Positions 17,734 to 26,841 of a stretch of 64,000 nucleotides of DNA are shown piece by piece. Under the pieces are notes generated by a model that ran no database searches, was not told the origin of the DNA, and saw nothing but the letters and a program-made list of their open reading frames with translations. Each line of letters starts with the position of its first letter. The first letter of the stretch is position 1. Made by a program: the position numbers and the translations under genes. Source of the stretch: CAVTLG01 sp963735495. Lineage in GTDB: Bacteria; Chloroflexota; Ktedonobacteria; Ktedonobacterales; Ktedonobacteraceae. The stretch is from assembly GCA_963735495.1 (NCBI GenBank), contig CAVTLG010000002.1:1783452-1847451 (forward strand), in the 5' to 3' direction.

Positions 17734-18768
17734 TTACAGCTTTACCAGCGAACGGTCAATGCTCGCCAGCGTGGGACGTCCGGCTAGCTTCATGGATAGC
17801 TCCAGTTCAGCGCGTAGCAACTCCAGAACGTGTTGCACGCCCGCTGCTCCGTTGACCGCCAGACCCCATAAGATGGGCCGACCGATCAGTACGGCTCGCG
17901 CTCCCAGGGCCAGCGCTTTGAGGATATCGGTGCCGCGCCGTATGCCTCCGTCAAGATAGATTTCACAACGATCCGCTACGGCCTCGGCGATTTCAGGTAG
18001 CGCCTCGATGCTAGCCAGCACCCCGTCGAGCTGGCGTCCACCGTGATTGGAAACAACAATGCCATCGACGCCGCGCGCAACAGCCAGCAAGGCATCCTCC
18101 GCCGTCAAGATGCCCTTCAGCATGATCGGTAGCGTGGTGATTGAGCGCAACCAGTCCAGCGTTTCCCAGGTATCGACGAGATGCTGTAGATGGGGGTCCG
18201 TCACGGCTTCTTCATCTATGAAATTCACGTGTAGCGCTTTGTCTGAGCGCTTGAAATTGTTGCGCACATCTCTTTCTCGATTCCCCAACTGGGCGGTATC
18301 AACTGTCAGCACTAGCGCGCGATAACCAGCCGCCTCCGCTCGTTGGACCAGCTTGCCGGTAGCTGGCAAACTGCTGTGGGTGTACAGTTGCAGCCAGTGT
18401 GGACCGTGCGCTATGGCTGCTAGCTCTTCGACGGTATGGGAAGCGAAGCCACTGACCACCATCAGAGCTTCTGCCTGTTCGGCTCCTCGGATAGTCGCCA
18501 GCTCACCGTCAGGGTGGATCAGGTTGTGTGAGGCGGTGGGCGCGACGAGTAGCGGCATCTTCACAGGTGTACCCAGGACAGTTGTGCGCATATCAATGCT
18601 GCTGACGTCGGCCAGGACACGCGGTCGTAGGCGGATGCGTTCAAAGGAGCTGCGGTTTGTCCGTAAGGTAACTTCATCTCCGCTGCCACCTTGCAGATAG
18701 TCCCAGATAACCGGGTCCAGGTGTGCCTGTGCCAGTGCCTCATAGTCAAACACATTGATTGCTTCCAA
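17734..18768 (-). CDS. FMN-dependent alpha-hydroxy-acid dehydrogenase/oxidase
   Basis: 344 residues, TIM-barrel family that includes lactate dehydrogenase LldD and glycolate/lactate oxidases. Visible landmarks: PLLVAPTASHNLIHPDGE near residue 75, QLYTH at the FMN site, VVSNHGGRQLDG with the catalytic His near residue 245, and the FMN-phosphate loop LDGGIRRGTDILKAL...VLIGRP. The substrate is a 2-hydroxy acid, not specified by the sequence. It lies 39 bases upstream of the broken R-M gene on the same strand, with no obvious functional link. Confidence 0.88.
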   Translation of the reverse strand: MEAINVFDYEALAQAHLDPVIWDYLQGGSGDEVTLRTNRSSFERIRLRPRVLADVSSIDMRTTVLGTPVKMPLLVAPTASHNLIHPDGELATIRGAEQAEALMVVSGFASHTVEELAAIAHGPHWLQLYTHSSLPATGKLVQRAEAAGYRALVLTVDTAQLGNRERDVRNNFKRSDKALHVNFIDEEAVTDPHLQHLVDTWETLDWLRSITTLPIMLKGILTAEDALLAVARGVDGIVVSNHGGRQLDGVLASIEALPEIAEAVADRCEIYLDGGIRRGTDILKALALGARAVLIGRPILWGLAVNGAAGVQHVLELLRAELELSMKLAGRPTLASIDRSLVKL

Positions 18769-18834
18769 TCGCGTACCCCTTTCCTGGATTTGTATATCGA
18801 TACTTACTATATTGATGGAGCATTCCCAAAAATT

Positions 18835-19374
18835 ACACCGTTACCTGTGTCACTTTGTAATATTTGGCATCCTGAAGGCGCTCCAGAGGCCATTTTCAAG
18901 CAAAGTTACAAATTACACACAGGTAAGGTGTCACTTTGTCACTTTGTCACACTCGATCTATTTTGTTATATATAATACGTTAATATACTAATATTATATT
19001 ATATATAACTATTATAATATATTAGGGTAGATAGTACTTAATGGAAAGGTAACTATTCAGGTCGGCTCGCAGAGGGGATCGCGTAGGGACAATCCCTTGC
19101 GGTTGTCCTGGTTGAGTGCAAAACGAGATGGGCCGCCGCAAGGGACGCAAAGACCTTTTTTGCCTAGTTCCACGTGCCAGAAGATCCACCACAAAAAAGG
19201 TCTTCGCTCGGCCCCTACGCGAGCTTCCATGGCTCCTGGAAAGGTGCCTCACCTGAGTAGTTACATGGAAAGTGACAGTAGAAGACGCTGTCACTTTTGT
19301 CACTTTCCCCCAATCGGCCTGTAGAGCGCGCTTAGGTACCCAAAGTGACAAAGTGACAAAGTGACAGTGACAAG
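18835..19374. repeat. Cluster of GTGACA/TGTCAC direct and inverted repeats around a family B unit
   Basis: GTGTCACTTTGTCACTTTGTCACAC lies at 18928-18953 and AAAGTGACAAAGTGACAAAGTGACAGTGACA at 19342-19372, with further copies at 18847 and in an inverted pair at 19268-19307. A 15-16-bp inverted repeat (18835-18850 against 18917-18931) encloses part of it. Between them are a very AT-rich tract (18960-19025) and a family B repeat (19072-19223). There is no coding sequence. It fills the spacer between the dehydrogenase and serS. Confidence 0.6.
19072..19223. repeat. Family B dispersed repeat
   Basis: It opens GAGGGGATCGCGTAGGGACAA and contains CCCTTGCGGTTGTCC, GGCCGCCGCAAGGGACGCAAAGACC and AAAAAGGTCTTCGCTCGGCCCCTACGCGAG. 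The order and sequence match 26972-27122 closely and resemble the tandem units at 45163-45546. GACCTTTTTT and AAAAAAGGTC form a central hairpin. Confidence 0.75.
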
Positions 19375-19400
19375 TTGTGTTGGCTGAACAGGCTAGACAA

Positions 19401-20678
19401 TTAGCGCGGCTGGATGTACTCCTGACCACCGATATAGGGACGCAAAGCCTCTGGAATGCGCACGCTCCCATCCGCCTGCTGATGCGTTTCCAGCAGCGGG
19501 ATCAGGATGCGCGGCGAGGCGATGGCTGTGTTGTTGAGCGTGTGCACGAATTTGAGCTTGCCATCTTCGTCGCGGTAACGGATATTCGCACGACGGGCCT
19601 GCCAATCATGGAAGTACGAGCACGAATGCGTCTCGCGGTAGCGTCCCTCGCTGGGAACCCAGCACTCAAGGTCATACATGCCAACTTTGCCGTCTCCCAT
19701 ATCCCCCGTACTCACATTGATGACACGATAGGGCAGCTCAAGGGCCTGGATCAGCTCTTCGGCGTTTTGCAGCAACTGCTCGAACCAGTACAGCGACTCC
19801 TGGTGGTCCGCCTTGCAGAAGATGTATTGCTCCACCTTGTTAAACTGGTGGATGCGGAAGACGCCGCGCGTATCCTTGCCATAGGTACCAGCCTCCTGAC
19901 GGAAGCAGGGACAATAGCCGACGAACTTCATGGGCAGATCTTTGAGAATTTCGTCTTTGTACATACCTGTAATCGAAACCTCGGCGGTACCGACCAGGTA
20001 CAGATCTTGCTCTGCGACCGCGTAGACTTGATCGCGTCCCTTGGGAAATTGTCCATTGCCAACAAAGCAGAAGTCGCGCGCCATGGCTGGTACGATGAGC
20101 GGCGTAAAGCCCTTGCGCGACATACGATCAAGCGCGAAGCTGATCAAGGCCATCTCCAGGCGTGCCGCGTCACCTTTGAGCACGTAGCTGCGCGATCCAG
20201 CGACTTTTACAGCGCGCTCGATATCTACCAGATCGAGCCTTTGCATCAGCTCATAGTGGTCGAGGGGCGCGAAACTAAATTCCGTTGGCTGGCCCCAATA
20301 TTTGAACGGCACATTATCGTTCTCATCCTTGCCGATAGGTGCGCTGGGATCAGGGATGTTCGGGACGAGGAGCAGCATCTGATAACGCTCCTCTTGTAGT
20401 TTGTTGAGCAATGGCTCTTTCTCTTTGATCAGTTCAGCCAGTTGCTTGCCTTCGGCGATAAGTTCATTGCGCAGGGCCACGTTTTTCTCTTTCGCCGCCT
20501 GCTGAATGCTCTTCGAGAGTTGATTTTGCCTGGCGCGGGCCTCCTCCACCTCACGTTGCAGGGTGAGCACCTCCTGGTCCAGTGCCAGCAGTCCATCGAT
20601 ATCGAGCGTGTTATTTTTGACGCGGGCCGCCTCTTTAACGACCTCCGGGTTGCTGCGAATAAATGCCAGATCGAGCAT
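19401..20678 (-). CDS. serS: Seryl-tRNA synthetase
   Basis: Charges tRNA-Ser (and tRNA-Sec where present). The 425 residues are the usual length. The N-terminal 100 residues form the long antiparallel coiled coil that grips the tRNA variable arm (LALDQEVLTLQREVEEARARQNQ...). The class II core follows with motif 2 (FRQEAGTYGKDTRGVFRIHQFNKVEQ) and motif 3 near the C-terminus (NNTAIASPRILIPLLETHQ). A complete T-box leader with a serine (TCC) specifier lies upstream at 20859-21103. ATG 20678 follows AAGGAGATATCTACCT. Confidence 0.97.
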   Translation of the reverse strand: MLDLAFIRSNPEVVKEAARVKNNTLDIDGLLALDQEVLTLQREVEEARARQNQLSKSIQQAAKEKNVALRNELIAEGKQLAELIKEKEPLLNKLQEERYQMLLLVPNIPDPSAPIGKDENDNVPFKYWGQPTEFSFAPLDHYELMQRLDLVDIERAVKVAGSRSYVLKGDAARLEMALISFALDRMSRKGFTPLIVPAMARDFCFVGNGQFPKGRDQVYAVAEQDLYLVGTAEVSITGMYKDEILKDLPMKFVGYCPCFRQEAGTYGKDTRGVFRIHQFNKVEQYIFCKADHQESLYWFEQLLQNAEELIQALELPYRVINVSTGDMGDGKVGMYDLECWVPSEGRYRETHSCSYFHDWQARRANIRYRDEDGKLKFVHTLNNTAIASPRILIPLLETHQQADGSVRIPEALRPYIGGQEYIQPR

Positions 20679-20725
20679 AGGTAGATATCTCCTTCATACG
20701 TGTGGTCAGGTTGCGTAGGGACAGT

Positions 20726-20826
20726 GCCTTGCAGGTTCTCCGTCCATTTGGGGGAAATTGGGTAGGGGCGTCACCTTGCGTGCGCCCTGGGGACGGAGGC
20801 AAGCGCCGCCCCTACCCAATTTCCCG
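20726..20826. repeat. Family A MITE-like repeat, reversed copy
   Basis: GGTTCTCCGTCCATTTGGGGGAAATTGGGTAGGGGCG on the left pairs with CGCCCCTACCCAATTTCCC on the right. This is the family A terminus seen at 349-469 in the opposite orientation. The right terminus is missing the outer part, so the copy is truncated. It lies between serS and its T-box terminator, within the transcribed leader. Confidence 0.65.
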
Positions 20827-20858
20827 ATGTTTCTGTACCTGAATAATTACATTGTCAA

Positions 20859-21103
20859 TAAAAAAGCGCCGTGTCCCATACAAAGGACGACGACGCTGAA
20901 AGCGCTAAATCGTGGTACCACCTTGATTCTTTCAACCGCAGTTGAAACTCGTGTGTGCCTGTTAACGGGGGCGACCGTTGACGCTTAACGCGTAGGCTCC
21001 CGGCTGGATTTCGCTCTTGTCTGCTACTGCGTTGCACCGTATCGCAGCTCTCTGTACGCAATATAAGAGATACTTCTTCCGTTCATGGCCTGTTTTTTCT
21101 TTG
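20859..21103 (-). promoter_or_regulatory. serS T-box leader
   Basis: On the minus strand: stem I with AGAGAGCTGC and GGTGCAACGCAG, a specifier loop GAAA-TCC-AGCC...GGGAGC (TCC at 21006-21008, a Ser codon), the antiterminator core AAGGTGGTACCACG (20911-20924), and a terminator hairpin (20866-20898) with a T-run at 20859-20865. Uncharged tRNA-Ser should permit read-through into serS. Unlike the leuS leader, this one is continuous. Confidence 0.92.
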
Positions 21104-21108
21104 CCAGC

Positions 21109-21137
21109 AGCATAGCAGTCACTATGTGCTTTGTCAA
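21109..21137 (-). promoter_or_regulatory. serS promoter
   Basis: On the minus strand TTGACA (21132-21137), 17 bases, TATGCT (21109-21114), directly upstream of the T-box leader. The -35 is consensus and the -10 differs at two of six positions. Confidence 0.8.
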
Positions 21138-21422
21138 GACTTAAAAATACCTATAGGCCAGTTACTTCCTGTTAGCATTTCTAAAATTTGTACTCATTCG
21201 AAAAGTTAGAATAACTCATCAATTTATCAATTCACCAGATTTTTTCATGAGCTTTCTAATAGTAGCATTTACATTTCCACCTTAAACTGACCCTCTATAC
21301 CCCTTTCAGAGACTTTATTTTTTTTCGTATATTTGTTGTAGGCCAAAAGGAAATGCTCATTTAGATATTTGAAGATCCAAAGAGGACAGGAAGTTCCTCA
21401 TTACACGAAGGAGAAGGATTTC

Positions 21423-21782
21423 ATGAAGAACCTTATTATTCGTACGGTAATTGCTCTTGCCTTACTGCTCACTCTCGGAGCCTTTTTTGGAGGGGTCAGT
21501 GCACCATCGGCGCACGCCGCTGCCGCTGCGGTAACACCGGACATCAATAGCGTTTACTGTACGGGGTCCAACCAGATTGCTATTTATCTCACGGCTGGCG
21601 GACCATTTTGTTTCGCGAATGCTGGGTACACCCCGGCGACTTTTACTAATGTCGTTGAAGCATGCAGCTTCGGCCTGGTGGGATATGTCACTGGCATTAG
21701 CGGGACTCACTATGGCTTAAGTCCACAGTCTTGCAACGATCTGAGTGGGGAGCCAATAATAGCTGTTGAGATTGATTATTAA
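21423..21782 (+). CDS. Secreted beta/gamma-crystallin-like small protein
   Basis: 119 residues with a clear Sec signal peptide (MKNLIIRTVIALALLLTLGAFFGGVSAPSAHA, cleavage after AHA). The mature part VYCTGSNQIAIYLTAGGPFCFANAG...VVEACSFGLVGYVTGISG has the Cys-framed, Gly-rich pattern of short beta/gamma-crystallin-like extracellular proteins of Gram-positive-type bacteria. Its function is unknown; inhibitor or structural roles are known for relatives. AAGGAG precedes ATG 21423, which is chosen over an upstream start lacking a ribosome site. Confidence 0.7.
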   Translation: MKNLIIRTVIALALLLTLGAFFGGVSAPSAHAAAAAVTPDINSVYCTGSNQIAIYLTAGGPFCFANAGYTPATFTNVVEACSFGLVGYVTGISGTHYGLSPQSCNDLSGEPIIAVEIDY

Positions 21783-21935
21783 TAATCTCAGCGTAAAGAA
21801 CGAAAGAGAGTAACGACTCAGGTACCGTGGAAGCTCGTGTAGAGACACTACAAGGGATTGTCTCTACGCGATCCCCCACCCACCACCTGAGCCGTTACTG
21901 TTTAACAGCCAACAATCCCCTCGCTGCGAGTAGGC

Positions 21936-23930
21936 TCAATAGGCATGCAGGATATGCAGCAAATAGTCTTTTCTGTTCAACGGATTATAATCCACACGCT
22001 TGCGCGTCGGGAAATCGGTGGTTATCTTGCTGAAGCCGTGCGGCTTAGTCATAAAGACGCCTTCGCCTTGCGTTAAAGAGTGCAGATCTCTCTTGAAGTC
22101 CTCCGTCGTCGCCACTGGTAGCGTCCCTGTGAGCAGAAACGCATTGTTTTGTGGGATTGGTTTCTCAAACACCGCCTTTAACACTGACAATTTAAACAGC
22201 GCTTTGCTGAGCGTATCGGCGGGCACACTCAACTCAAATTGATTCATCGGCTCATAGACATCTGTGCCTGCGCGCGAGAGTGCCTCCATCAAAACAAGGG
22301 GCGTCAGTTTTCTAAAATCGCCTGCGGTACTGACTGGACTGGAATAACCAGTATGGGTAAGGATCACCACAATGTCGGTGACTTCCCATCCGTAGAGACC
22401 CTGTTTCAGGGTATCAAAGACCGCCTCTGCAATCGCTCGATGGAATGCGAGCGGTAGCGAACCCAGCTTCACCGCTAATTTATACGTCACACCGCTGCCA
22501 GGTGCGCCGGGTTCAACGCGGAAGCCTACGGTCGCATAGAACGGATTATCCTCTGCGCCGATCATATCTACGGCCTGACCGCTGGCCTCTGGCTTTTCGA
22601 TACAGATGATGCGTGTCTCTGAAAACCAGACGTCCAGCCCATAATTTTCTTTGAGGGTGGTCTCGATGACCTCTTTTTGCACCTCTCCAAAAATCCGCAG
22701 GTAGATCTCGTTGTGCATGTCATTCTTCGACACTTTGATCAGCGGATCTTCTTCTGACATGGCGAGCAGTGCCAGATAGAGTTCATGCTTCTGCTCCTGT
22801 TGTGTTGCCTCGATGCGCGTCTCCATCTGCGGCTCCGCGAAATGGAGACTTTTTCGGTTGTTGGACCACTCGCCGATCACGTCGCCAATTTTCACATCGT
22901 GCAACCCCCATACTTTACAAAACTCGCCGGCGACTACGTTTTGTGTCTGCACGGTTTTCCCTTCACTGAACAGGTGCAGCTTTTTCACCTTCTCTGTGTG
23001 CGTCTCAAGTGTGCCGTCAGGCTTTTGGTGGTTCACCGGCACATGTTCTCTCACGTTGATGCATCCGGCGAACACGCGTACGTAGGCGATTTTTTCTCCC
23101 GCCGCCGCTTTTTCCAGCTTAAAGACCACTCCAGAGAGAGGCGCATGCTCTAAACTGGCATTGGTGGGAAAGAGTGTGGCCACGCCTGCGAGCAACTCTC
23201 TAACGCCTACTCCAGTCATGGCCGAGCCGAAAAAGATCGGATAGAGCTTGGCATCCCTGATCTGCTGCTGCAAGGCGCTCTGGACTTGTTCCGCTGTCAT
23301 CTTTTCTTCATTGACATACGCTTCGAGAATGGCGGGATCATGTAATGCGACCAGTTCGGTGCATGCGGCCAGAAAATGCTGCGGCGTATGCTCGGAAAAA
23401 CTGTTTTCGACGATATAGGCTTGCTTCGTACCCACATTCTCAGCTCTGTACAACGGGATTACGTTCTCCGTGAGCTTTGCCTTGATACGCTCGACAAGGG
23501 TGTCCGACTGTGCGCCGCTGCGATCTATCTTGTTGACAAACAGTAGGGTGGGAATGCCCAGTTGCATCAGGACGGTCATCAAAATTTTGGTCTGGGCCTG
23601 GATGCCTTCGACGGCTGATAGCACCAGGATGGCGGCGTCAAGCACGCTGAAAGAGCGCTCCACCTCCGCAATGAAGTCCGCGTGTCCAGGGGTATCAATC
23701 AGATTGATCTTCAAATCGTGGACGAAAAATGAGACCACCGAGGCTTTGATTGTGATGCCTCTTCTTTTCTCTAACTCCAGCGAGTCCGTCTGCGTATTGC
23801 CTTTGTCCACGCGGCCAATTTCGTCGATGACGTTTGTTTCATAGAGTATACGTTCAGTCAGGCTGGTCTTGCCAGCGTCTACATGTGCTACGATGCCTAG
23901 ATTGAGTATGTTCTTCAATACGATCCCCAC
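21936..23930 (-). CDS. Tet(M)-like ribosomal protection GTPase
   Basis: 664 residues related to EF-G and closest in form to Tet(M)/OtrA proteins, which remove tetracycline from the ribosome. GTPase motifs are present: IVAHVDAGKTSLTE (G1), RRGIT (G2), DTPGHADF (G3), NKIDRSGA (G4). Domains II-V follow, with the RPP-style C-terminus (TQGEGVFMTKPHGFSKI). The start is uncertain: GTG 23930, or TTG 23918 which gives the family-like MKNILNLGIVAHVDAGKT. A leader peptide gene at 24141-24221 suggests drug-responsive control. Resistance is inferred; some chromosomal relatives do not confer it. Confidence 0.85.
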   Translation of the reverse strand: MGIVLKNILNLGIVAHVDAGKTSLTERILYETNVIDEIGRVDKGNTQTDSLELEKRRGITIKASVVSFFVHDLKINLIDTPGHADFIAEVERSFSVLDAAILVLSAVEGIQAQTKILMTVLMQLGIPTLLFVNKIDRSGAQSDTLVERIKAKLTENVIPLYRAENVGTKQAYIVENSFSEHTPQHFLAACTELVALHDPAILEAYVNEEKMTAEQVQSALQQQIRDAKLYPIFFGSAMTGVGVRELLAGVATLFPTNASLEHAPLSGVVFKLEKAAAGEKIAYVRVFAGCINVREHVPVNHQKPDGTLETHTEKVKKLHLFSEGKTVQTQNVVAGEFCKVWGLHDVKIGDVIGEWSNNRKSLHFAEPQMETRIEATQQEQKHELYLALLAMSEEDPLIKVSKNDMHNEIYLRIFGEVQKEVIETTLKENYGLDVWFSETRIICIEKPEASGQAVDMIGAEDNPFYATVGFRVEPGAPGSGVTYKLAVKLGSLPLAFHRAIAEAVFDTLKQGLYGWEVTDIVVILTHTGYSSPVSTAGDFRKLTPLVLMEALSRAGTDVYEPMNQFELSVPADTLSKALFKLSVLKAVFEKPIPQNNAFLLTGTLPVATTEDFKRDLHSLTQGEGVFMTKPHGFSKITTDFPTRKRVDYNPLNRKDYLLHILHAY

Positions 23931-24140
23931 TTCTCATTGAGCATACCGCCGCTGTGGTGATGATAGACAAAAGCTATCTAGCGGTCAGGTAAGGAAAAAG
24001 GTCAAAACGAGGGTGTTGGCTGGTGGAAGCTGGTCCTGAGCATCAAGATGCCGGGTCCACGCGTGCTGCGAGGAGAAGAGGAGGAAAAAAGTGTCTGAAA
24101 ACGAAATGGGTATCAGTATGCCCTACGTCGTGCTGGGACG

Positions 24141-24221
24141 CTAGAGGCGACCTGCCCTCTTCATCAAGGCGATGGTGTGGAGGATGCGCTGCTCAGAGCT
24201 GCCGAATACGAATGTGGACAT
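24141..24221 (-). CDS. Leader peptide upstream of the ribosomal protection gene (26 aa)
   Basis: On the minus strand AAGGAGG lies five bases before ATG 24221, and the frame encodes MSTFVFGSSEQRILHTIALMKRAGRL, then TAG. The ribosome site is among the strongest in the window although the frame is tiny, and the next gene 210 bases downstream is a Tet(M)-like protein. tet(M) and many erm and ABC-F genes are known to be controlled by translated leader peptides. I see no clear attenuator hairpin between the two, so the mechanism is open. Confidence 0.6.
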   Translation of the reverse strand: MSTFVFGSSEQRILHTIALMKRAGRL

Positions 24222-24442
24222 ATAGCCTCCTTTTGTGCTGTAGCGGTCATCAATAATTATGGGCCTAGAGTAGCATAGCTGTGTCTGCTGTGTCAAGTAT
24301 TTGTAATAGCGGAGTTTATCGATCTAAGCTTCTATTAAATATTGCGCCAAGCGTGTCTTTACGTGTTGTTGCTCTGGATCTATCGTATTGTCCCTCTCAC
24401 TCCCTTCCCACGCTTAAAGGGACATGTTAGAATGGTGTGAGC

Positions 24443-24473
24443 AATTGTCATTTTTCTCGGAAGTGTGACAATT
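24443..24473. promoter_or_regulatory. Inverted repeat upstream of the gene at 24596
   Basis: AATTGTCA (24443-24450) and TGACAATT (24466-24473) form an 8-bp inverted repeat with a 15-base centre, in the spacer between the divergent leader peptide/RPP unit and the hypothetical gene. It is a candidate operator only. Confidence 0.35.
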
Positions 24474-24595
24474 TTCACGCCACGTAGGGTTGTCATTCAC
24501 TGGCTCATCGGGATCGTTGGGCATTTCGCGTGGTCTATTGCTCGGGCGGATCTCGTTGCTCTGCTCATGCTTCATGGAAAGGAAGGATCTTCCCA

Positions 24596-25531
24596 GTGGA
24601 CTTCAAAGGCAAAGGGCCTGCGCGCATCGAAAGTAGGCGCGAAACTCAAGGTGAATCTGTAGCCACCCTGGATGTGATGCAGCAGGAGCAAATCGAACGC
24701 AAACGGCAAAAAGATCAAGGCCTGGGTCCAGACACCGATAAATCTGACAAGGTCTTACTCGAACACTACGAATTTTTGTCTGGTTCAGAACACTTCCGGC
24801 GTCTGGCTCGGCTGGCTACCTCCGACAGAAAGATCATCCTTGAGGACTCGTCGGATGTACCGGACCAGCCATTTGATTATACTTATTATCAAGACGCCCA
24901 CATGATCCGTGTTTCTCTGAAGACTAAAGATGGGAAGCCTAAACCCCTTGCAGAAGTGCGAGAAGAACTTCTCTGGGAAATGCGCAATGCTAGTGTCAGA
25001 GACCAGTGGCAACGTATAGGGAGCCTAATGCCGTCTCCCGCTTCCTCTTCTGAAGAGAAGGAAATGTATCCCTATAAGATGGCTGCATACGCACTCTCTG
25101 CTGAATGGCTTGAATGGAGCAACATGATAGAGCATGTCCACTGTGTTCAAGCCATCAATGCCGACTCAAACATGGGAGAAGGTGGGTCGCATGTAACAAC
25201 GCGCTATGGGCACTGGTATGCAAAAGCTGACCAGGGCTGGTATAAATTTGTTGACTACCTAAAAACGCAGATCGAGGTGAAGCATACTACTCAATTTGAT
25301 CCAAAGGCAGCGAGCCGCAACTGGGCAGGAAAGCATGTTCGGGTTATGGCGAATAAAGCCGCCTTGGAGATTACGCAGGAACAAATGCAAGACTGGCAAA
25401 GCGGAAAGTCGACAAAAGTAATGCCTTTCAATAATCCCTTTTGTTCGCACGTGATTACTAGACTCGCTGTCAAGGAAGCCAATAGGGCGGCTAGATCAGC
25501 CAGAGGTCCTCGATTAGCCGGTAAGTCTTAA
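24596..25531 (+). CDS. Hypothetical protein (311 aa)
   Basis: No family is recognised. From GTG 24596 (GGAAGG nine bases upstream) the protein begins MDFKGKGPARIESRR, then has charged helices, an internal part rich in Trp and aromatic residues (YALSAEWLEWSNMIEHVHCV, RYGHWYAKADQGWYKFVDYL) and a basic Arg/Ala-rich tail. There is no signal peptide or membrane span. The N-terminal 80 residues are Lys/Glu/Asp-rich. It stands alone between divergent and convergent neighbours. Confidence 0.6.
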   Translation: MDFKGKGPARIESRRETQGESVATLDVMQQEQIERKRQKDQGLGPDTDKSDKVLLEHYEFLSGSEHFRRLARLATSDRKIILEDSSDVPDQPFDYTYYQDAHMIRVSLKTKDGKPKPLAEVREELLWEMRNASVRDQWQRIGSLMPSPASSSEEKEMYPYKMAAYALSAEWLEWSNMIEHVHCVQAINADSNMGEGGSHVTTRYGHWYAKADQGWYKFVDYLKTQIEVKHTTQFDPKAASRNWAGKHVRVMANKAALEITQEQMQDWQSGKSTKVMPFNNPFCSHVITRLAVKEANRAARSARGPRLAGKS

Positions 25532-25686
25532 CAAGCAAAGAAGGGCTTCTAATTGTATGCACTTTATATGAGTTCGAGCACAATTGTAATATAACGGCAC
25601 GCGAAAGATCAGAGGAAAGGAGAGCAGGGAGGTGAAAGGATTTCAGCTTCCTGCATCGTGGCTAGCCTGAGTGGTGCTAAGTATTG

Positions 25687-26841
25687 TCAAGGCACAATTG
25701 GCGATTGTCCGAGCGTCGGCGTTTGCTCTAAGCCCGGCGTTGGCGACGACAGCAGGCCCGACGATGGCTGGTCCGCTGAGGATGAGAGATCCCAGACCTG
25801 AGCATCGGTAAATTGCGCCACAACCGGTGTGCTGCGATCAATCACGCCAACTCCGATTTTGCCTGCTGTCAACGAACTGTCCGTCACGCTAGCAAGATAT
25901 TGTCCATTGGCAAAGAGATACAGCATATTGCTATTGGCAACCACCGCCAGTAGATTGGATTGTCCTACACCAGGCGTGATGGCGGAATTGAAGCCACTGC
26001 TCAAGGTGCGAGGATTGTTGCCCTGGTAGAGGTCAAGCGCGTAAGAGCCATCGGTGCCGATATGAAAGAAATAATAGGCTTTGTTGCTGCTATTGATGCG
26101 GAAGATCAGTCCGACCTGGCCTAGATTGCCCTGGCTGATCGTCACCTGTACTTGATAGGCGAAACTGCTAAAACGGGTCTTTTGCGCGATACAGGGCTGA
26201 AAAAAGTTCAGTTGTCCCTCGCTCGCCTGATAGACACTATTGGTAAAGCTACAACCGGTCCCTTTGGAGGGATTGCCTACCTGCCAGCTACCTGCGCCCG
26301 TATTGTCGCTGAGTGGATCGTCAAAGACAGGGGTGCCATCGGTCGAACTGGTGTAGAGATCGTTCAGGGCAGAGGCCGTAGCAGTAGCGTTATCAACGGT
26401 CTCGGTGGCCTGGGCGCTGTCATTGGCCTGAGAGGTCGCGGTGGCATCAATATTGGCCTGAGCCGTATTGAGCGCCTGTATATTGGCTTGAGCCGTATTG
26501 GTGACATTGGCGGTTAATTGTATTTCCGCGCTCTCTAAATGATGGAGCGATGTTTGATATTGGTTGGTTGTGCTGTAGATAATAAAACCCATGCCGCTGG
26601 CGATCAGCACGACTACCAGGACGATGACAAACACGATGACCGGCGTAGGGAGACCTGCGCGTCGTCTATGGCTGCCTGGTAGCGGAGGCCAGACCGTTGC
26701 CGGCCTGGGTGTTACCGGTGTCGTCTCCTGTGCGGATGAAGCCGTATTATCTTTGTTAGCATCAGCAGCCTTATCTGCTGTGTAGGGAACTAAATCTTTT
26801 ATCTGTGGAGACTGTGTCTCGTCTGACTTCGCATCTTGCAT
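25687..26841 (-). CDS. Membrane-anchored protein with a C-terminal beta-sandwich (concanavalin-like) domain
   Basis: 384 residues from ATG 26841. A 65-residue Thr/Pro-rich cytoplasmic part precedes one membrane helix (VIVFVIVLVVVLIASGMGFIIY). An Ala/Thr/Gln-rich stalk with repeated TAQANI units follows. The outer domain (FDDPLSDNTGAGSWQVG...VQVTISQGNLGQVGLIFRINSSNKAYYFFHI...LLAVVANSNMLYLFANGQYLASV) resembles laminin-G/DUF1080-type carbohydrate-binding sandwiches. A Pro/Ser/Gln-rich tail ends the protein. A surface-binding role is likely and the ligand unknown. The next minus-strand gene, 27178-28350, has a similar layout. Confidence 0.7.
   Translation of the reverse strand: MQDAKSDETQSPQIKDLVPYTADKAADANKDNTASSAQETTPVTPRPATVWPPLPGSHRRRAGLPTPVIVFVIVLVVVLIASGMGFIIYSTTNQYQTSLHHLESAEIQLTANVTNTAQANIQALNTAQANIDATATSQANDSAQATETVDNATATASALNDLYTSSTDGTPVFDDPLSDNTGAGSWQVGNPSKGTGCSFTNSVYQASEGQLNFFQPCIAQKTRFSSFAYQVQVTISQGNLGQVGLIFRINSSNKAYYFFHIGTDGSYALDLYQGNNPRTLSSGFNSAITPGVGQSNLLAVVANSNMLYLFANGQYLASVTDSSLTAGKIGVGVIDRSTPVVAQFTDAQVWDLSSSADQPSSGLLSSPTPGLEQTPTLGQSPIVP

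Noticed and set aside
12758..25531. Similarity between the N-termini of the hypothetical proteins at 12758 and 24596 (FSNKGKEKAID against DFKGKGPARIE)
   Set aside because: The match is a few residues of Lys/Gly-rich sequence and the remainder shows no resemblance.
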